This document shows, one piece after another, positions 12,446-23,293 of a stretch of 64,000 bases of DNA. Source of the DNA: Trissonchulus latispiculum (Eukaryota; Nematoda; Enoplea; Enoplida; Ironidae); assembly GCA_030248195.1 (NCBI GenBank), contig JASAND010015520.1, forward strand, positions 1 to 64,000. The letters are read 5' to 3'. A program made the translations under genes and the position numbers. The notes beneath the pieces are model-generated. The model saw only the letters and a list, made by a program, of their open reading frames with translations. It made no database searches and was not told where the DNA came from. Positions within the stretch are counted from its first letter, which is position 1; every line of letters begins with the position of its first letter.

Positions 12446-14976
12446 CTAAACTTGCAAAGGCCGTAAATTTCGGGAATATGCACAAAATGTTTCGTTGCTG
12501 TCCAAATCCTGGAGGAAGCACGTCGCTGGAGATAGCTTCTTCTTTACGCGGTAGGGTCCTTGCCACCTTCGGTCAAACGTCTTGTTTCTGTAGAAGTTCC
12601 GAAGCAAAACTAAGTGACCAGGCATGAACTCTGGCGACCTAGCCTTAGATTTGTGGGCTCTTTCTTGCCAGTTGTGGGCCTTTCGCTGCCCTCCTAGAGC
12701 TTTGGCATGCAACTGTGCTAGTCCTTGCCTAAGAAAGTCGTAGTACTCTTTAACGTCAGAGCTCGGTAGGTCGTGCCCAATGTTTACTAAATCAGACGGT
12801 AATCTGGGCAGCCTTCCAAATAGCATTTGAAAAGGACTAATACTGGTGGAGCTGTGCACGCTACTGTTGTAAGCTAAAGTCACGTAAGGCAAGAATCTAT
12901 CCCATTTTCTCGGAAAGCCCTGGACACAAATTGAAATTTGTTCAGCCACTGTCCTATTTAATCTTTCTACCAGGCCGTTGCTTTGCGGGTGAAAAGGCGT
13001 TGAATACAATTGCTTAATTTCAAGGAGGCTAGCTACCTTCCTCAACAACTTAGACATAAATGCAGCCCCTCTATCTGACTGAAGTACCACCGGACAACCG
13101 TGCTGTAGTACCACGGAGTCAACAAGGGTTTAGCAACTGTAGCTGCATCAGCCTTTCGGCAACTTGCTGTCACCGCCCATTTTGTGAAATAGTCTATGAA
13201 TACGATAGCAAAACGGTTTCCCGTTCGTGTTCTCGGAAGTGGGCCTAAAATATCTACGCCTACACGTTCAAATGGCTTGTCTGCTAGTATTTGCTGTAGT
13301 GGAACTTTACCAACTGTTGAACTCTTAACGGGTTGACATCCAGAACACTTTCTGCACCAACTCTCGACATCACGAGCCATACTTGGCCAGAAGAACCGTG
13401 GCGAAAGCCGCGCAAGTGTTCGCTTGTATCCAAAGTGCCCTGCTAAAAGACCATCATTCACTCCACTCAAAAATTTAGCCTTTAAACTTTTGGGGATAAC
13501 AACTCTACGATTCTTAAGACGCTTACTGTATGTGCATAACAACCCATTGTCGATGCAATAGCCACTAGGTGACGTGTCTCTAGACTCCAACTCACGAAGG
13601 TGCTTTAAGCAGAAGGGATCTTCCCGCTGGGCCTCTGCTAACTCCTCCGATGAAATACTTGAAGGAAAGCCGGCTGAAATGATTGCTGCCAATGTCGGGT
13701 TACGGGAGAGATAATCCGCGTTCCCGTTGTCTTTGCCACGCCTGTAAACTACGTCAGTGATGTTATACTGACCAAGATCCATAGACCAACGAGCCAATCT
13801 ACCTTTCGGGTTCTTGATACTTCGGATCCACTGCAAAGGGTTATGGTCTGTTACCAGCTTAAACTCATGGCCATAAAGATACGGCCTGAACTTATCTTCT
13901 ACTGCCCAGTGCATGACTAGTGCTTCCTTCTCTATGGTGGAATAATTCTGCTCACTGGGACGCAACCCTCTACTGGCATAGCATATAAATATAACTACTT
14001 CCTCTCCTTCTCTGTGCTGGGACAACACCGCCCCAAGACCGCTGTCAGAAGCATCTGAATATACAATAAATGGCTGCGAAAAGTCCGGCCTGCGTAACAA
14101 GGGCTCGCTGGTAAGCACCCTCTTTACTGTTTCGAACGCTTTCTGACAATCAGTACTCCACCTGAACGGGACGTTCTTTCTCACAAGCCTGGAGATGGGT
14201 TCAGTGACATGCGACAAGTTCGGAATGAAATGACGATAGTAGGAAGCTAGACCAAGAAAACTTCGCGCCTCCTTAGTACTCCTCGGAGCGGTCAACTTAC
14301 TGATAGCTTCGGTCTTGGCGGGATCGGGCTGGACGCCCTTGGCACTCACTAGATGTCCTAGGTACACTACCTGTAACTGACAAAATGAGCATTTCTTTCC
14401 CTTGAGCTTGAGGTTTGCCGAACTCAACCGCTCTAGGACCTCGCGAAGCCTAACCAAGTGTTCCTCAAATGTTTCCGAAAAGATAATGATGTCATCAATA
14501 TAGTCTAAACAGATTTTGCTAGTCAACCCACTAAGAAAAAACTGCATCGTTCGTTGGAACGTCGCTGCCGCATTACACAGCCCAAACGGCATGACGTTGA
14601 ACTGGTAGAGACCGTTCTGGCAGACAAAGGCTGTTTTCTCCTTGTCCTTCTCCTCCTTCTCCGCCATGGGTATTTGCCAGTAGCCTGAGCATAGATCTAA
14701 GCTTGTGAAATACTTAGCGGACCCTAAAGTATCCAGCGATTCTTCGATCCGAGGTATAGGATGAGAGTCTTTTACCGTGACAGCATTAAGACGACGGAAG
14801 TCTATGCAAAACCTGTCACTACCATCCTTCTTCTTTACTATAACTATGGGCGAAGCCCATGGGCTAGTACTCGGACTAATGATACCGCGTTCTAGCATGC
14901 TCTGAATATTTTCCTCAATTACCTTCTTCCTAGATTCGGGCTCGCGGTAGTGTCGCTGCTTTATCGGTTGAGCCGA
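12446..14976 (-). pseudogene. pol: gypsy pol: reverse transcriptase, RNase H, integrase (one frameshift)
   Basis: Counting from the Met at 14898, the RT domain carries the first catalytic Asp in FTSLDLCSGYW (D68) and the active-site box YIDD (133-136). RNase H follows with YSDASDSGLGA (D282) and TDHNPL. The integrase zinc-finger region ends in a C-x2-C pair (C518, C521); the usual first His position appears to be Asn481. The catalytic core begins with VDILGPLP (D549). At about 13115-13128 the frame shifts by one base, and the integrase continues in the next frame with SDRGAAF (second Asp), GLVERLNRT (catalytic Glu) and a C-terminal WQGPYRV (GPY/F module), stopping at 12446. The frame is open from 14976, before the Met, as expected for pol made as a fusion. 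The frameshift lies inside the integrase core, so this copy is inactive for integration. Confidence 0.92.
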
Positions 14977-15653
14977 TCATTATTCAAATTCAAACGGCCA
15001 AAGTTTCAGCGAAAGGGAGTTAGCACAAGGTCATCAGAAAGTACAACTGGACTGGTTTCGTTACCAAAATACGAGGAACGGTGGATTTGAGAAGTCGGAA
15101 GTTTGACATTGCCATTAAACCTAGCGAGCAACTTAGTATTTTTGACAAGATTTCCCTCTTCAAAATTGACAATTATCTTGTGGTTCCCCAGAAATGACGC
15201 CCTCAGAATGCAGTCTATGGTCGTATTTTCAACAACAAGGAAAACAACCTCAAATTTTTTGCCTGAAAGTGCCACGCGCGATTTGCAAGAACCTAAAACT
15301 TTAAACGGACTGCCTGTCACACTCTGGGGCGTGCTGCAATAGGGGGTTAGAGGTAGCCTTGAAACTTTTCCCAAAAAGACTTGCTAATTATACTAGGGCC
15401 GGAGCCCATGCAAAGCTTTACAGAAAATACCATTCACATAAGAGTTAACAAAGACAGGATAAGATGCAGCAGAGAACGACGAACAAGAAGCCATGTGCTG
15501 AGGCTTAAAATTATGAACAAACTCAGATTCTAACACCAAACTACTGTCAAAACTATCTACACTAATTAGGAACAGAGAATGAAAAATTCTGATTCTGTAC
15601 AAACGAATCACAAGTGCTAAACCCAACTCCATCCCGGGCAGGAGCAGGGCAAG
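14977..15653 (-). pseudogene. gypsy protease region, broken
   Basis: Between gag and RT the reading frame is split over three frames. Immediately after the gag TAG the same frame stays open to about 15393, and its end resembles the strand leading to a retropepsin active site. At the place where D-T/S-G is expected there is a short out-of-frame deletion, the reading continues in another frame with GSGPSIISKSFWEK, and the C-terminal part (15374-15006) has TIDCILRASFLGNHK, like the retropepsin ILG flap-core region. The catalytic Asp codon is not present in any frame, so I regard the protease as inactive. The in-frame TAG after gag could originally have been a readthrough point; that is inference. 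Confidence 0.75.
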
Positions 15654-16733
15654 CTAGTTTCCCCGACGGCCTCTAGCGCGGCCTCGAGACGTGCCTCTGG
15701 CACCAGAAGCACCTAGACGGTCCCGCATATACGTGGAACCACCTACCGCACAATTAGAGCTGGTGCGATAGTTTGGACAATGCGCCGCCCAATGACCACT
15801 ACCACCGCAGTGATAGCAATTTTGACCGCTACTACTGCGGTCCACCTGCTTTAAGCTCGTCTCCTTAGCTGTAAGAGCTGCCAATTGATCGGATAGGTGC
15901 TGCACCTGACGACCTAGATTGTGCACCTGGTTCTCCAGCATGCTACAAGTTTGCAAGACGTGCACAGTCTCGGCGTCTGTTGGTGCAGTCACAGCTGCAA
16001 CCGCTTCCTGCTTTTGAAACTTTTCTAAGACGGACATAATTTTACCATTTTGCTCTTGAACATTTTTCAACTCCTGCCTAAGCAGTGATACCTCGGAAGA
16101 CTGTTCAGGATTTGGAAACAATTTGCGAGAGTACTCCTCTTTTCTAGCCAGTTCAAGAGCTTTTTCTAAATTTTCAGGGCTCTGTTTTATCAAAAGTTTA
16201 CGAATATACGGCAGAGATTGATTCTGCAGCAGTAAAATCAACTCCTTATCTGTAGATTGGTCATCCAAATCAGGCCGTGCCAGCTCTAGTAGCCGCTGCA
16301 AACGATCAACAAATTCTGTAACTGGTTCGGCGTCTTTTTGCTGACAGTCTTGCAGCTCACACCACCTGAGGCACGCCTCATTTGGAGGACAAATTTTCTT
16401 GACAAAAGTAGTTTGAACTGAATTTAGAGACTGTTTTTCCTCCTCTGTTAACCTGTCGAATATTCTGGCGGCCATACCTTCAAGAAATGTAGGGAGAATA
16501 CGCAAGGAGTCAGCCGGGGACCACATTTGCGCCTCTGCATACCGTTTATACGCTTTAAACCAGTCCCGCACATTTTGGTTGGCAGCACAAGAAAACTTGG
16601 GAGGGGGAGGGATAGCATTTAACTGTAAAAACTGTCTATCGTGGACCCTGATATTTTCGACCGACCCTTCATCAGACACACTTGGTTCCGGCGACTCCTG
16701 GCGCCTTCCCCTTCGTTGAACTCGACGAGGCAT
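15654..16733 (-). CDS. gag: gypsy Gag nucleocapsid polyprotein
   Basis: The 359-residue frame is complete. The N-terminus is Arg-rich. The central part (about 60-200) has the retrotransposon gag pattern, including FDRLTEEEKQSLNS and a later VTEFVDRLQRLLELA. A coiled-coil-like stretch follows (about 215-290), then one CCHC zinc knuckle, CYHCGGSGHWAAHC (306-319), and an RG-rich tail. Gag packages element RNA into virus-like particles in the cytoplasm; the knuckle and the RG tail bind RNA. The start Met at 16733 sits about 220 bp downstream of the LTR and primer-binding site, as expected. This is the only intact frame of the element. Confidence 0.9.
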   Translation of the reverse strand: MPRRVQRRGRRQESPEPSVSDEGSVENIRVHDRQFLQLNAIPPPPKFSCAANQNVRDWFKAYKRYAEAQMWSPADSLRILPTFLEGMAARIFDRLTEEEKQSLNSVQTTFVKKICPPNEACLRWCELQDCQQKDAEPVTEFVDRLQRLLELARPDLDDQSTDKELILLLQNQSLPYIRKLLIKQSPENLEKALELARKEEYSRKLFPNPEQSSEVSLLRQELKNVQEQNGKIMSVLEKFQKQEAVAAVTAPTDAETVHVLQTCSMLENQVHNLGRQVQHLSDQLAALTAKETSLKQVDRSSSGQNCYHCGGSGHWAAHCPNYRTSSNCAVGGSTYMRDRLGASGARGTSRGRARGRRGN

Positions 16734-16935
16734 TGCACAATGCTATTACAACATGCTATACTACTCACTTGATTGCCGCATAGTTAGAGTGATCTGTCCT
16801 TTTCTTCGGAGTCTTCTTTGTAAGGTCAACTTCAAATGTCCTGAACCGAAGCCAGCCTGGCGGTTGGGCAGGGGCACTAACAACGTTTAGCAGGGTAGGC
16901 AGGGATCACAAATGAAATGGCAGGGAAAGAAGATG

Positions 16936-16953
16936 TTCGCGGCCGATGCACCA
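16936..16953 (-). promoter_or_regulatory. Primer-binding site of the gypsy element
   Basis: On the minus strand, five bases after the LTR end (CCTATCA), the sequence TGGTGCATCGGCCGCGAA begins with TGG, the complement of a tRNA CCA end. This is where a tRNA would prime minus-strand DNA synthesis. I cannot name the tRNA without a tRNA set from the organism. Confidence 0.7.
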
Positions 16954-16958
16954 AAAAT

Positions 16959-17243
16959 TGATAGGCCAATAAATGTTTTAGCAGCCTCGAATACCGCAAC
17001 TGGTGAACGTAATATACGTAACGAGATCCTAATACATCAGCAATAGTCCTTTATTGTCCAATTTATCTGTTTAATCACGCGCTAGCAACTCGCAAAAACA
17101 ACCAATAATCAGTCCACCCTCTCACTCCAGCTTGTGTTCTCTCGAAGATCTCCCCTCCTCTGTCTGGGTTTTCTGGTCTACTTTTTACTAGCTTTTCATA
17201 GTAGCCGAACAAATCTCATTCTAAGCTCAAAACTGTCTTTACA
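16959..17243 (-). repeat. LTR b (5' LTR of the full-length copy)
   Basis: It is 285 bp and almost identical to LTR a. On its far side (17244 onward) it continues straight into a copy of the polypurine tract and pol tail instead of host DNA, so in the array it acts at once as 5' LTR of one copy and 3' LTR of a truncated one. Confidence 0.9.
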
Positions 17244-18375
17244 TTTCCTTCCCCTTTTACAAAAAAAACTTGGACACTTAGGATCAAACAAACTAACAAA
17301 CAAACAAACAAATAACCAAATCAAACGAAACGAGCAGCATAGCAATACTAATAACATTTCGCACCTATGTATATTAGTCTGTATGGCCACACAGATTTAA
17401 TATTTACAGCAAAACAGAAAATTTTTAATTGCTAAAATGTCTGTTGAGCTCTAAAATGCTGTAGGCACCAGCTACTTTATGTTTTCACCATTGCCTACGT
17501 TGCTGATATAGTAACTTTTTGGAATCCCTTACGTTGCAGTATAGGCTCCAGCTACTTTATATTTTCACCGACGCCCACGTAGCCTCCATAAGGTATTCCA
17601 GTCAAGCTGCATACTTAGGAAATGTGTACAACGGGTTTCTGCCCAACGTTGCCGAAATTTTCGCAAAACTTGTAGCACCCCGGTATACGCCGACTATATA
17701 AAATTCACACTAGACTTAGGTCCAGTCAACGGTTGCACAGGAGGCTAACACCCAAACAGATGGTCAACAACAGTACGAGGTACCCAGACGTCGGCGAGGA
17801 AACAAAACAAAACACACCCAAATCGAACTACTCCGAAATCATCAAACTGCAGAGCGGGTCGTTAAGCTTACTTTATGTTTTCGTCTTAACAGACCAGGAG
17901 CAGTTATCCAATTTTTAACATCAGAAAGGAGAGAATCAGTGCAAAGAAAGGAAACGACACTCGTAGCTGAGAAGCTATAGGATAGTCGAGGAGGAAAGAT
18001 AGTTGGCGCCATAAAGAAAGGAAGACAACTACTAGTCCGAATCCTAAACTTGCAAAGGCCGTAAATTTCGGGAATGTGCACAAAATGTTTCGTTGCTGTC
18101 CAAATCCTGGAGGACGCACGTCGCTGGAGATAGCTTCTTCTTTACGCGGTAGGGTCCTTGCCACCTTCGGTCAAACTTCTTGTTTCTGTAGAAGTTCCGA
18201 AGCAAAACTAAGTGACCAGGCATGAACTCTGGCGACCTAGCCTTAGATTTGTGGGCTCTTTCTTGCCAGTTGTGGGCCTTTCGCTGCCCTCCTAGAGCTT
18301 TGGCATGCAACTGTGCTAGTCCTTGCCTAAGAAAGTCGTAGTACTCTTTAACGTCGGAGCTCGGTAGGTCGTGCC
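17244..18375 (-). pseudogene. Truncated gypsy 3' end (integrase tail), array unit 2
   Basis: This is a copy of 11646-12777: polypurine tract, non-coding region and the last part of integrase (frame 18310-18044, with the GPY/F module WQGPYRV). It breaks off at CTCGGTAGGTCGTGCC, where the full copy continues with CAATG. The break joins a copied piece of host flank. Confidence 0.88.
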
Positions 18376-18413
18376 TTGGTTAATCTTCTCAGAAATCGTG
18401 TCATATATAAAAT
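18376..18413. repeat. Duplicated host flank, first copy
   Basis: The stretch TTGGTTAATCTTCTCAGAAA... up to TATATAAAAT repeats the sequence that lies outside LTR a at 11322-11360, with one substitution (TTC for TTT). Host flank inside a retrotransposon array cannot arise by retrotransposition; it marks a DNA-level tandem duplication. Confidence 0.85.
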
Positions 18414-18698
18414 TGATAGGCCAATAAATGTTTTAGCAGCCTCGAATACCGCAACTGGTGAACGTAATATACGTAACGAGATCCTAATACATCAGCAATA
18501 GTCCTTTATTGTCCAATTTATCTGTTTAATCACGCGCTAGCAACTCGCAAAAACAACCAATAATCAGTCCACCCTCTCACTCCAGCTTGTGTTCTCTCGA
18601 AGATCTCCCCTCCTCTGTCTGGGTTTTCTGGTCTACTTTTTACTAGCTTTTCATAGTAGCCGAACAAATCTCATTCTAAGCTCAAAACTGTCTTTACA
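18414..18698 (-). repeat. LTR c
   Basis: A 285-bp LTR in the tandem array with the same termini as LTRs a and b. It is exactly 1,455 bp from LTR b and from LTR d. Confidence 0.9.
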
Positions 18699-19830
18699 TT
18701 TCCTTCCCCTTTTACAAAAAAAACTTGGACACTTAGGATCAAACAAACTAACAAACAAACAAACAAATAACCAAATCAAACGAAACGAGCAGCATAGCAA
18801 TACTAATAACATTTCGCACCTATGTATATTAGTCTGTATGGCCACACAGATTTAATATTTACAGCAAAACAGAAAATTTTTAATTGCTAAAATGTCTGTT
18901 GAGCTCTAAAATGCTGTAGGCACCAGCTACTTTATGTTTTCACCATTGCCTACGTTGCTGATATAGTAACTTTTTGGAATCCCTTACGTTGCAGTATAGG
19001 CTCCAGCTACTTTATATTTTCACCGACGCCCACGTAGCCTCCATAAGGTATTCCAGTCAAGCTGCATACTTAGGAAATGTGTACAACGGGTTTCTGCCCA
19101 ACGTTGCCGAAATTTTCGCAAAACTTGTAGCACCCCGGTATACGCCGACTATATAAAATTCACACTAGACTTAGGTCCAGTCAACGGTTGCACAGGAGGC
19201 TAACACCCAAACAGATGGTCAACAACAGTACGAGGTACCCAGACGTCGGCGAGGAAACAAAACAAAACACACCCAAATCGAACTACTCCGAAATCATCAA
19301 ACTGCAGAGCGGGTCGTTAAGCTTACTTTATGTTTTCGTCTTAACAGACCAGGAGCAGTTATCCAATTTTTAACATCAGAAAGGAGAGAATCAGTGCAAA
19401 GAAAGGAAACGAAACTCGTAGCTGAGAAGCTATAGGATAGTCGAGGAGAAAAGATAGTTGGCGCCATAAAGAAAGGAAGACAACTACTAGTCCGAATCCT
19501 AAACTTGCAAAGGCCGTAAATTTCGGGAATGTGCACAAAATGTTTCGTTGCTGTCCAAATCCTGGAGGACGCACGTCGCTGGAGATAGCTTCTTCTTTAC
19601 GCGGTAGGGTCCTTGCCACCTTCGGTCAAACTTCTTGTTTCTGTAGAAGTTCCGAAGCAAAACTAAGTGACCAGGCATGAACTCTGGCGACCTAGCCTTA
19701 GATTTGTGGGCTCTTTCTTGCCAGTTGTGGGCCTTTCGCTGCCCTCCTAGAGCTTTGGCATGCAACTGTGCTAGTCCTTGCCTAAGAAAGTCGTAGTACT
19801 CTTTAACGTCGGAGCTCGGTAGGTCGTGCC
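18699..19830 (-). pseudogene. Truncated gypsy 3' end (integrase tail), array unit 3
   Basis: This is nearly identical to 17244-18375, including the truncation point in integrase. Units 2 and 3 share changes that the full copy at 11646-12777 lacks (for example GACGTCGGC versus GACGTCAGC), so they were copied from one another after splitting from the full copy. Confidence 0.88.
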
Positions 19831-19868
19831 TTGGTTGATCTTCTCAGAAATCGTGTCATATATAAAAT
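19831..19868. repeat. Duplicated host flank, second copy
   Basis: This is the same 38-bp flank piece as 18376-18413, with one further change (TTGATC for TTAATC), again ending TATATAAAAT next to an LTR. Confidence 0.85.
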
Positions 19869-20154
19869 TGATAGGCCAATAAATGTTTTAGCAGCCTCGA
19901 ATACCGCAACTGGTGAACGTAATATACGTAACAAAATCCTAATACATCAGCAATAGTCCTTTATTGTCCAATTTATCTGTTTAATCACGCGCTAGCAACT
20001 CGCAAAAACAACCAATAATCAGTCCACCCTCTCACTCCAGCTTGTGTTCTCTCGAAGATCTCCCCTCCTCTGTCTGGGTTTTCTGGTCTACTTTTTACTA
20101 GCTTTTCATAGTAGCCGAACAAATCTCATTCTAAGCTCAAAACTGTCTTTTACA
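19869..20154 (-). repeat. LTR d, the outermost LTR
   Basis: The LTR is 286 bp (one extra T near the end, CTTTTACA), complete, and followed by unrelated DNA from 20155. It is therefore the true outer edge of the whole array. The flanking pentamers (AAAAT before LTR a, ATAAT after LTR d) match at only 4 of 5 positions, so the original 5-bp duplication is uncertain. Confidence 0.88.
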
Positions 20155-20436
20155 ATAATATTATATACGTACATCCTGGAAACTTTACTCGATTTGAAAG
20201 AATTTAGAAAACGCGATAAAATTGACAAAATTCGGCGTTTTTTTCAAAAAATTTGACTTCATCAAATTTTCGTCATTTATTTTCTGAACATGATTTTTAT
20301 TTGGCGAACGTCAAAATAGATTTCAGCTTCAGCTGTTTTGATTTCAGGGTGTATACTATTTTAATATGTTTGGTTTAAATTTTACTTTGTTGGCCTGTTT
20401 TTTACCCGGTTTCACTCGTTTGTAGCATAGCATTCT

Positions 20437-20530
<94 letters not shown>

Positions 20531-20874
20531 CGGTCCTGCCTTCCAACATTGCATACCGTTGCTATAACTTTCCATACTATTCGATCGAGGGGGTCTGGGA
20601 GGCCAGCGCATCCAGAAGTTATTCTTTTCATTTTGAAGAGCCAAGAAAATTTTTGAAAATTTAGACATTTTTAGGGAGAATTATAATTGCTCTCAAAAAC
20701 AGAGATTTTTGACTCGTTTACTGCAAAAACTATTTACCATAAACCATTTACCATTTACCATATTTACCATAAACATAAAGCTATTTCTGCAATAAATTTT
20801 TCCGAAAAAATCCATCCGCCACAGTTAGCACTAGCTTGATATTATATATTTGCTTTCACAATCTCAACTGACAC
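20155..20874. repeat. Spacer with an 88-bp (TA)n microsatellite
   Basis: A (TA)n tract occupies about 20440-20527. The rest is AT-rich. A short reiteration of ATTTACCATA lies near 20735-20775. Open frames across the TA tract are artefacts of the repeat. Confidence 0.8.
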
Positions 20875-20878
20875 TTAA

Positions 20879-21859
20879 GGTGGTGATTCCCTTTGGTCAC
20901 ATAAAGTTTGCACCATTATTACTCATTCATTACTTGGAGTTAAGAAGCAATTTTTATATCAAAATGTAGCTTGACATTTTCTCTTTTTAATGCATGCCAC
21001 GAAACTAATGTTGCTTTTCTAAAATATTTTTAGCACATTTTAGAAGAAGTATAATTTTCCAGAATTTTTGCAGACTCATGTAAATTTTTTCGCGAGACAT
21101 CAGTTATATCATTCGATACCTCCATCAAATAGCTGGGGTCGATTTTTTATTTATTGTGAAATCGCTCTTCGTTACAGAGAAATAAGCTGAAATGTTTGCG
21201 TAACCTGGATTTTGCCTACTTTTTCCAAATCTGTCAAGCGATTACTTTAGCTAGAAAGCAGTAATCGGGACAACTAAAAAATCGTCCCTGGGTATATTTG
21301 TGCAGAACACATTTGTTCAGTAGCAGCCCTGCAAATTGCATGGTGAATGCTCCACAATCTTTGGAAAAAATTGGTCGTGTTTTTGCAAAAACTACATTTT
21401 TTATGATAGCAGCCTACAGGATAGCAGTTGGAAGACGATCATGCGTCGGATAATTTGTCCCTGTGAGACCTTCAGATCGGCGCCCTTAGTTTGATTTTAC
21501 GACTTGCGTAGTTCAGGAAATGTTGGATTATTTGACTTCTGCAAAGATGACAAGTTTTCGACGCCAAAACAAGAAAATCGCCTATATCTCACGGTAGAGA
21601 AAAGCTAGATACTTGCTTTAAAAAGCAAAAATATGAAGCTCAATGAGATCTTTCGAATGCATGTAGTCATAACTGTATAGCGGGTGCTAAACGTTCGGAA
21701 ATTGGGAAAAACCACTCTGACCGGAAATCTCGAATTTTTGAATCGGGATTGCGCGAAGGGTGCTGGAACCCTAAAAGAACTTATTTCGGAAAGTTTCATC
21801 AAATTTCATCATTATTTACGCCGCCAAATAACAATATGTGCCCAAAAGGAATCACCACC
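20879..21859. mobile_element. piggyBac-like non-autonomous element C
   Basis: It is 981 bp. The inverted termini are GGTGGTGATTCCCTTTGG at the left and its complement, with one base changed, at the right. Both ends abut TTAA (20875-20878 and 21860-21863). The termini resemble those of element A (GGTGGTGGTATCG). There is no transposase frame. Confidence 0.8.
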
Positions 21860-21863
21860 TTAA

Positions 21864-22608
21864 GCAGAGCTGAATAGTTAATACAACCATATTATTTAAG
21901 GTTATTCGTGCACTTTTCAAAAAATAATAGGTCAAATTTAGCAATTTTGCGGGAGGACAAGCTAGGCTTCAACATCTAGTTAGCTCACATTCGTTTGAAA
22001 TTTCTAAAAGTAAAATAATAATTTTTAGAATAACGATTTTGGCGGAAGCAGTAAAGTTGTCTCAAAAGTGTGTAACATGTTTCAATTTCTGAGAAAATTC
22101 TGTACCATTTATCCAATTAGAATCTAGAAAACCAAATAAAATGACAAAAATTAAGAAAGGACATAAGAAGAGATCAAAGAATTTGAAAATCGGCCTTATC
22201 GTGAAGAAAGTAGAAAGAACTAAAAGAAATTCAAGATTCGTAGGTAAAACTTGAAATTTGTTTTTAAGATTTAAACTGAAATTTATTAAATTTACACCAA
22301 AAAACAAAAAATTTCTCTGACTTTCTCATTTTCCCGGTTTTTCCCGGTGTTTCACGATTTCCCTGATATTCCCGGTTTTTCCCGGTCTCATGAACCCTGA
22401 AAATTTTTGTCTTTTAACGCTTTTTTCCGCCAAAACAAGGCTTGTTTTGATAGTTTTAGGCGTTTATACACGGTTTCAAAGCGATTTGAAGTCAAAATTT
22501 GAGAAAATTTTTCAAAAAAGACCATTTTCGGCAAAATTTAGCTACTTTTTGGCTCCAAAAAGGGCCGGGGGGTTGGGTGGTGGTAACAGAAAATTGGTGG
22601 AGGGTAAG
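21864..22608. other. AT-rich spacer with a possible transposon end
   Basis: At about 22386-22399, CATGAACCCTG resembles the right end of the CAGGGTTCATGCG element at 48373-50574. Just before it, the word TTCCCGGT is reiterated (22325-22388). No left partner was found. The segment 22540-22608 is G-rich. Confidence 0.4.
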
Positions 22609-23026
22609 CATAGGAGTGTTAGGGGGGGGGCCCTCCCCCCCAAATGGAGGGGTCGCAGACCCTCCCCCCCTAAAAAATTTTTTCTACCCCTCCCCCCAAA
22701 TCGTCCTTCGGCCGACCCCCCCCCTAAAAATTTTAAACCCCCTACCTGAATTTTTTAGCTAAAAATTCGAAAATTTTCAAAAAATTAGCTTAAAATTGCT
22801 AAAATTCGCCTTATTACCTTAAAAATCGCTTAAAATTGCTGAAAATCGAGAAAAATTTTCAGTTTTTTAGCGAAAAACCGATTTTTCGCCGACCCCCCCT
22901 CAAAAATTTTCCTTACCCCTCCCCCCAAATCGACTTTTTCTCGACCCCCCCTCCCCCTTTTTGCCAAACCCCCACCCTACTTTTTTCAAACCCCCACCCC
23001 CACTTTTTTCGCCAGCCACACCTATG
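22609..23026. mobile_element. hAT-like MITE, CATAGG family, copy 4
   Basis: The element is 418 bp, beginning CATAGGAGTG and ending CACACCTATG, with a perfect 8-bp target duplication AGGGTAAG at 22601-22608 and 23027-23034. The interior consists of alternating AAAATTT and C/G tracts, with no transposase frame. Confidence 0.83.
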
Positions 23027-23293
23027 AGGGTAAGTCAAAAATTTGGCACTTATTAGTGCCAATTCGGCACTTATTTAATGGGGGGAGGGGTTCGCCTTGG
23101 TCCCCCTTCCTTATGGTTCGAAAACTTTTTTGTCTCCGATTTGGCTGAGAAGTTGCCCCAAGGCATAGTTTCCTTTGGTTGGGCGGGGGGTACTCCTCCC
23201 AAAACTTTCGACCAACTTTACCCCCTCCCAGATTTTTTACTTTCCCTCCCCCCACTTTTGGTTGCCCCCCCAGCACTTTTTGGGGTCAAAAAG

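Larger units (their letters stand above)
11361..17243 (-). mobile_element. Ty3/gypsy LTR retrotransposon, full-length but damaged
   Basis: This is a 5.9-kb element on the minus strand, in the order LTR (16959-17243), primer-binding site, gag, protease, RT, RNase H, integrase, non-coding 3' region, polypurine tract, LTR (11361-11645). The domain order with integrase after RNase H is that of Ty3/gypsy rather than copia elements. The protease region is broken and the integrase has one frameshift, so this copy cannot make its full protein set. Upstream of its 5' LTR lies not host DNA but a duplicated pol tail, showing later rearrangement. Confidence 0.93.

Noticed and set aside
11361..20154. Reading the array as three independent insertions of the gypsy element
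   Set aside because: The exact 1,455-bp period, the same truncation point and the copied host flank are not explained by independent insertions.
20402..20668. Frames with long Tyr-Ile repeats (also near 27852, 38350-38962)
   Set aside because: These are translations of (TA)n microsatellites.
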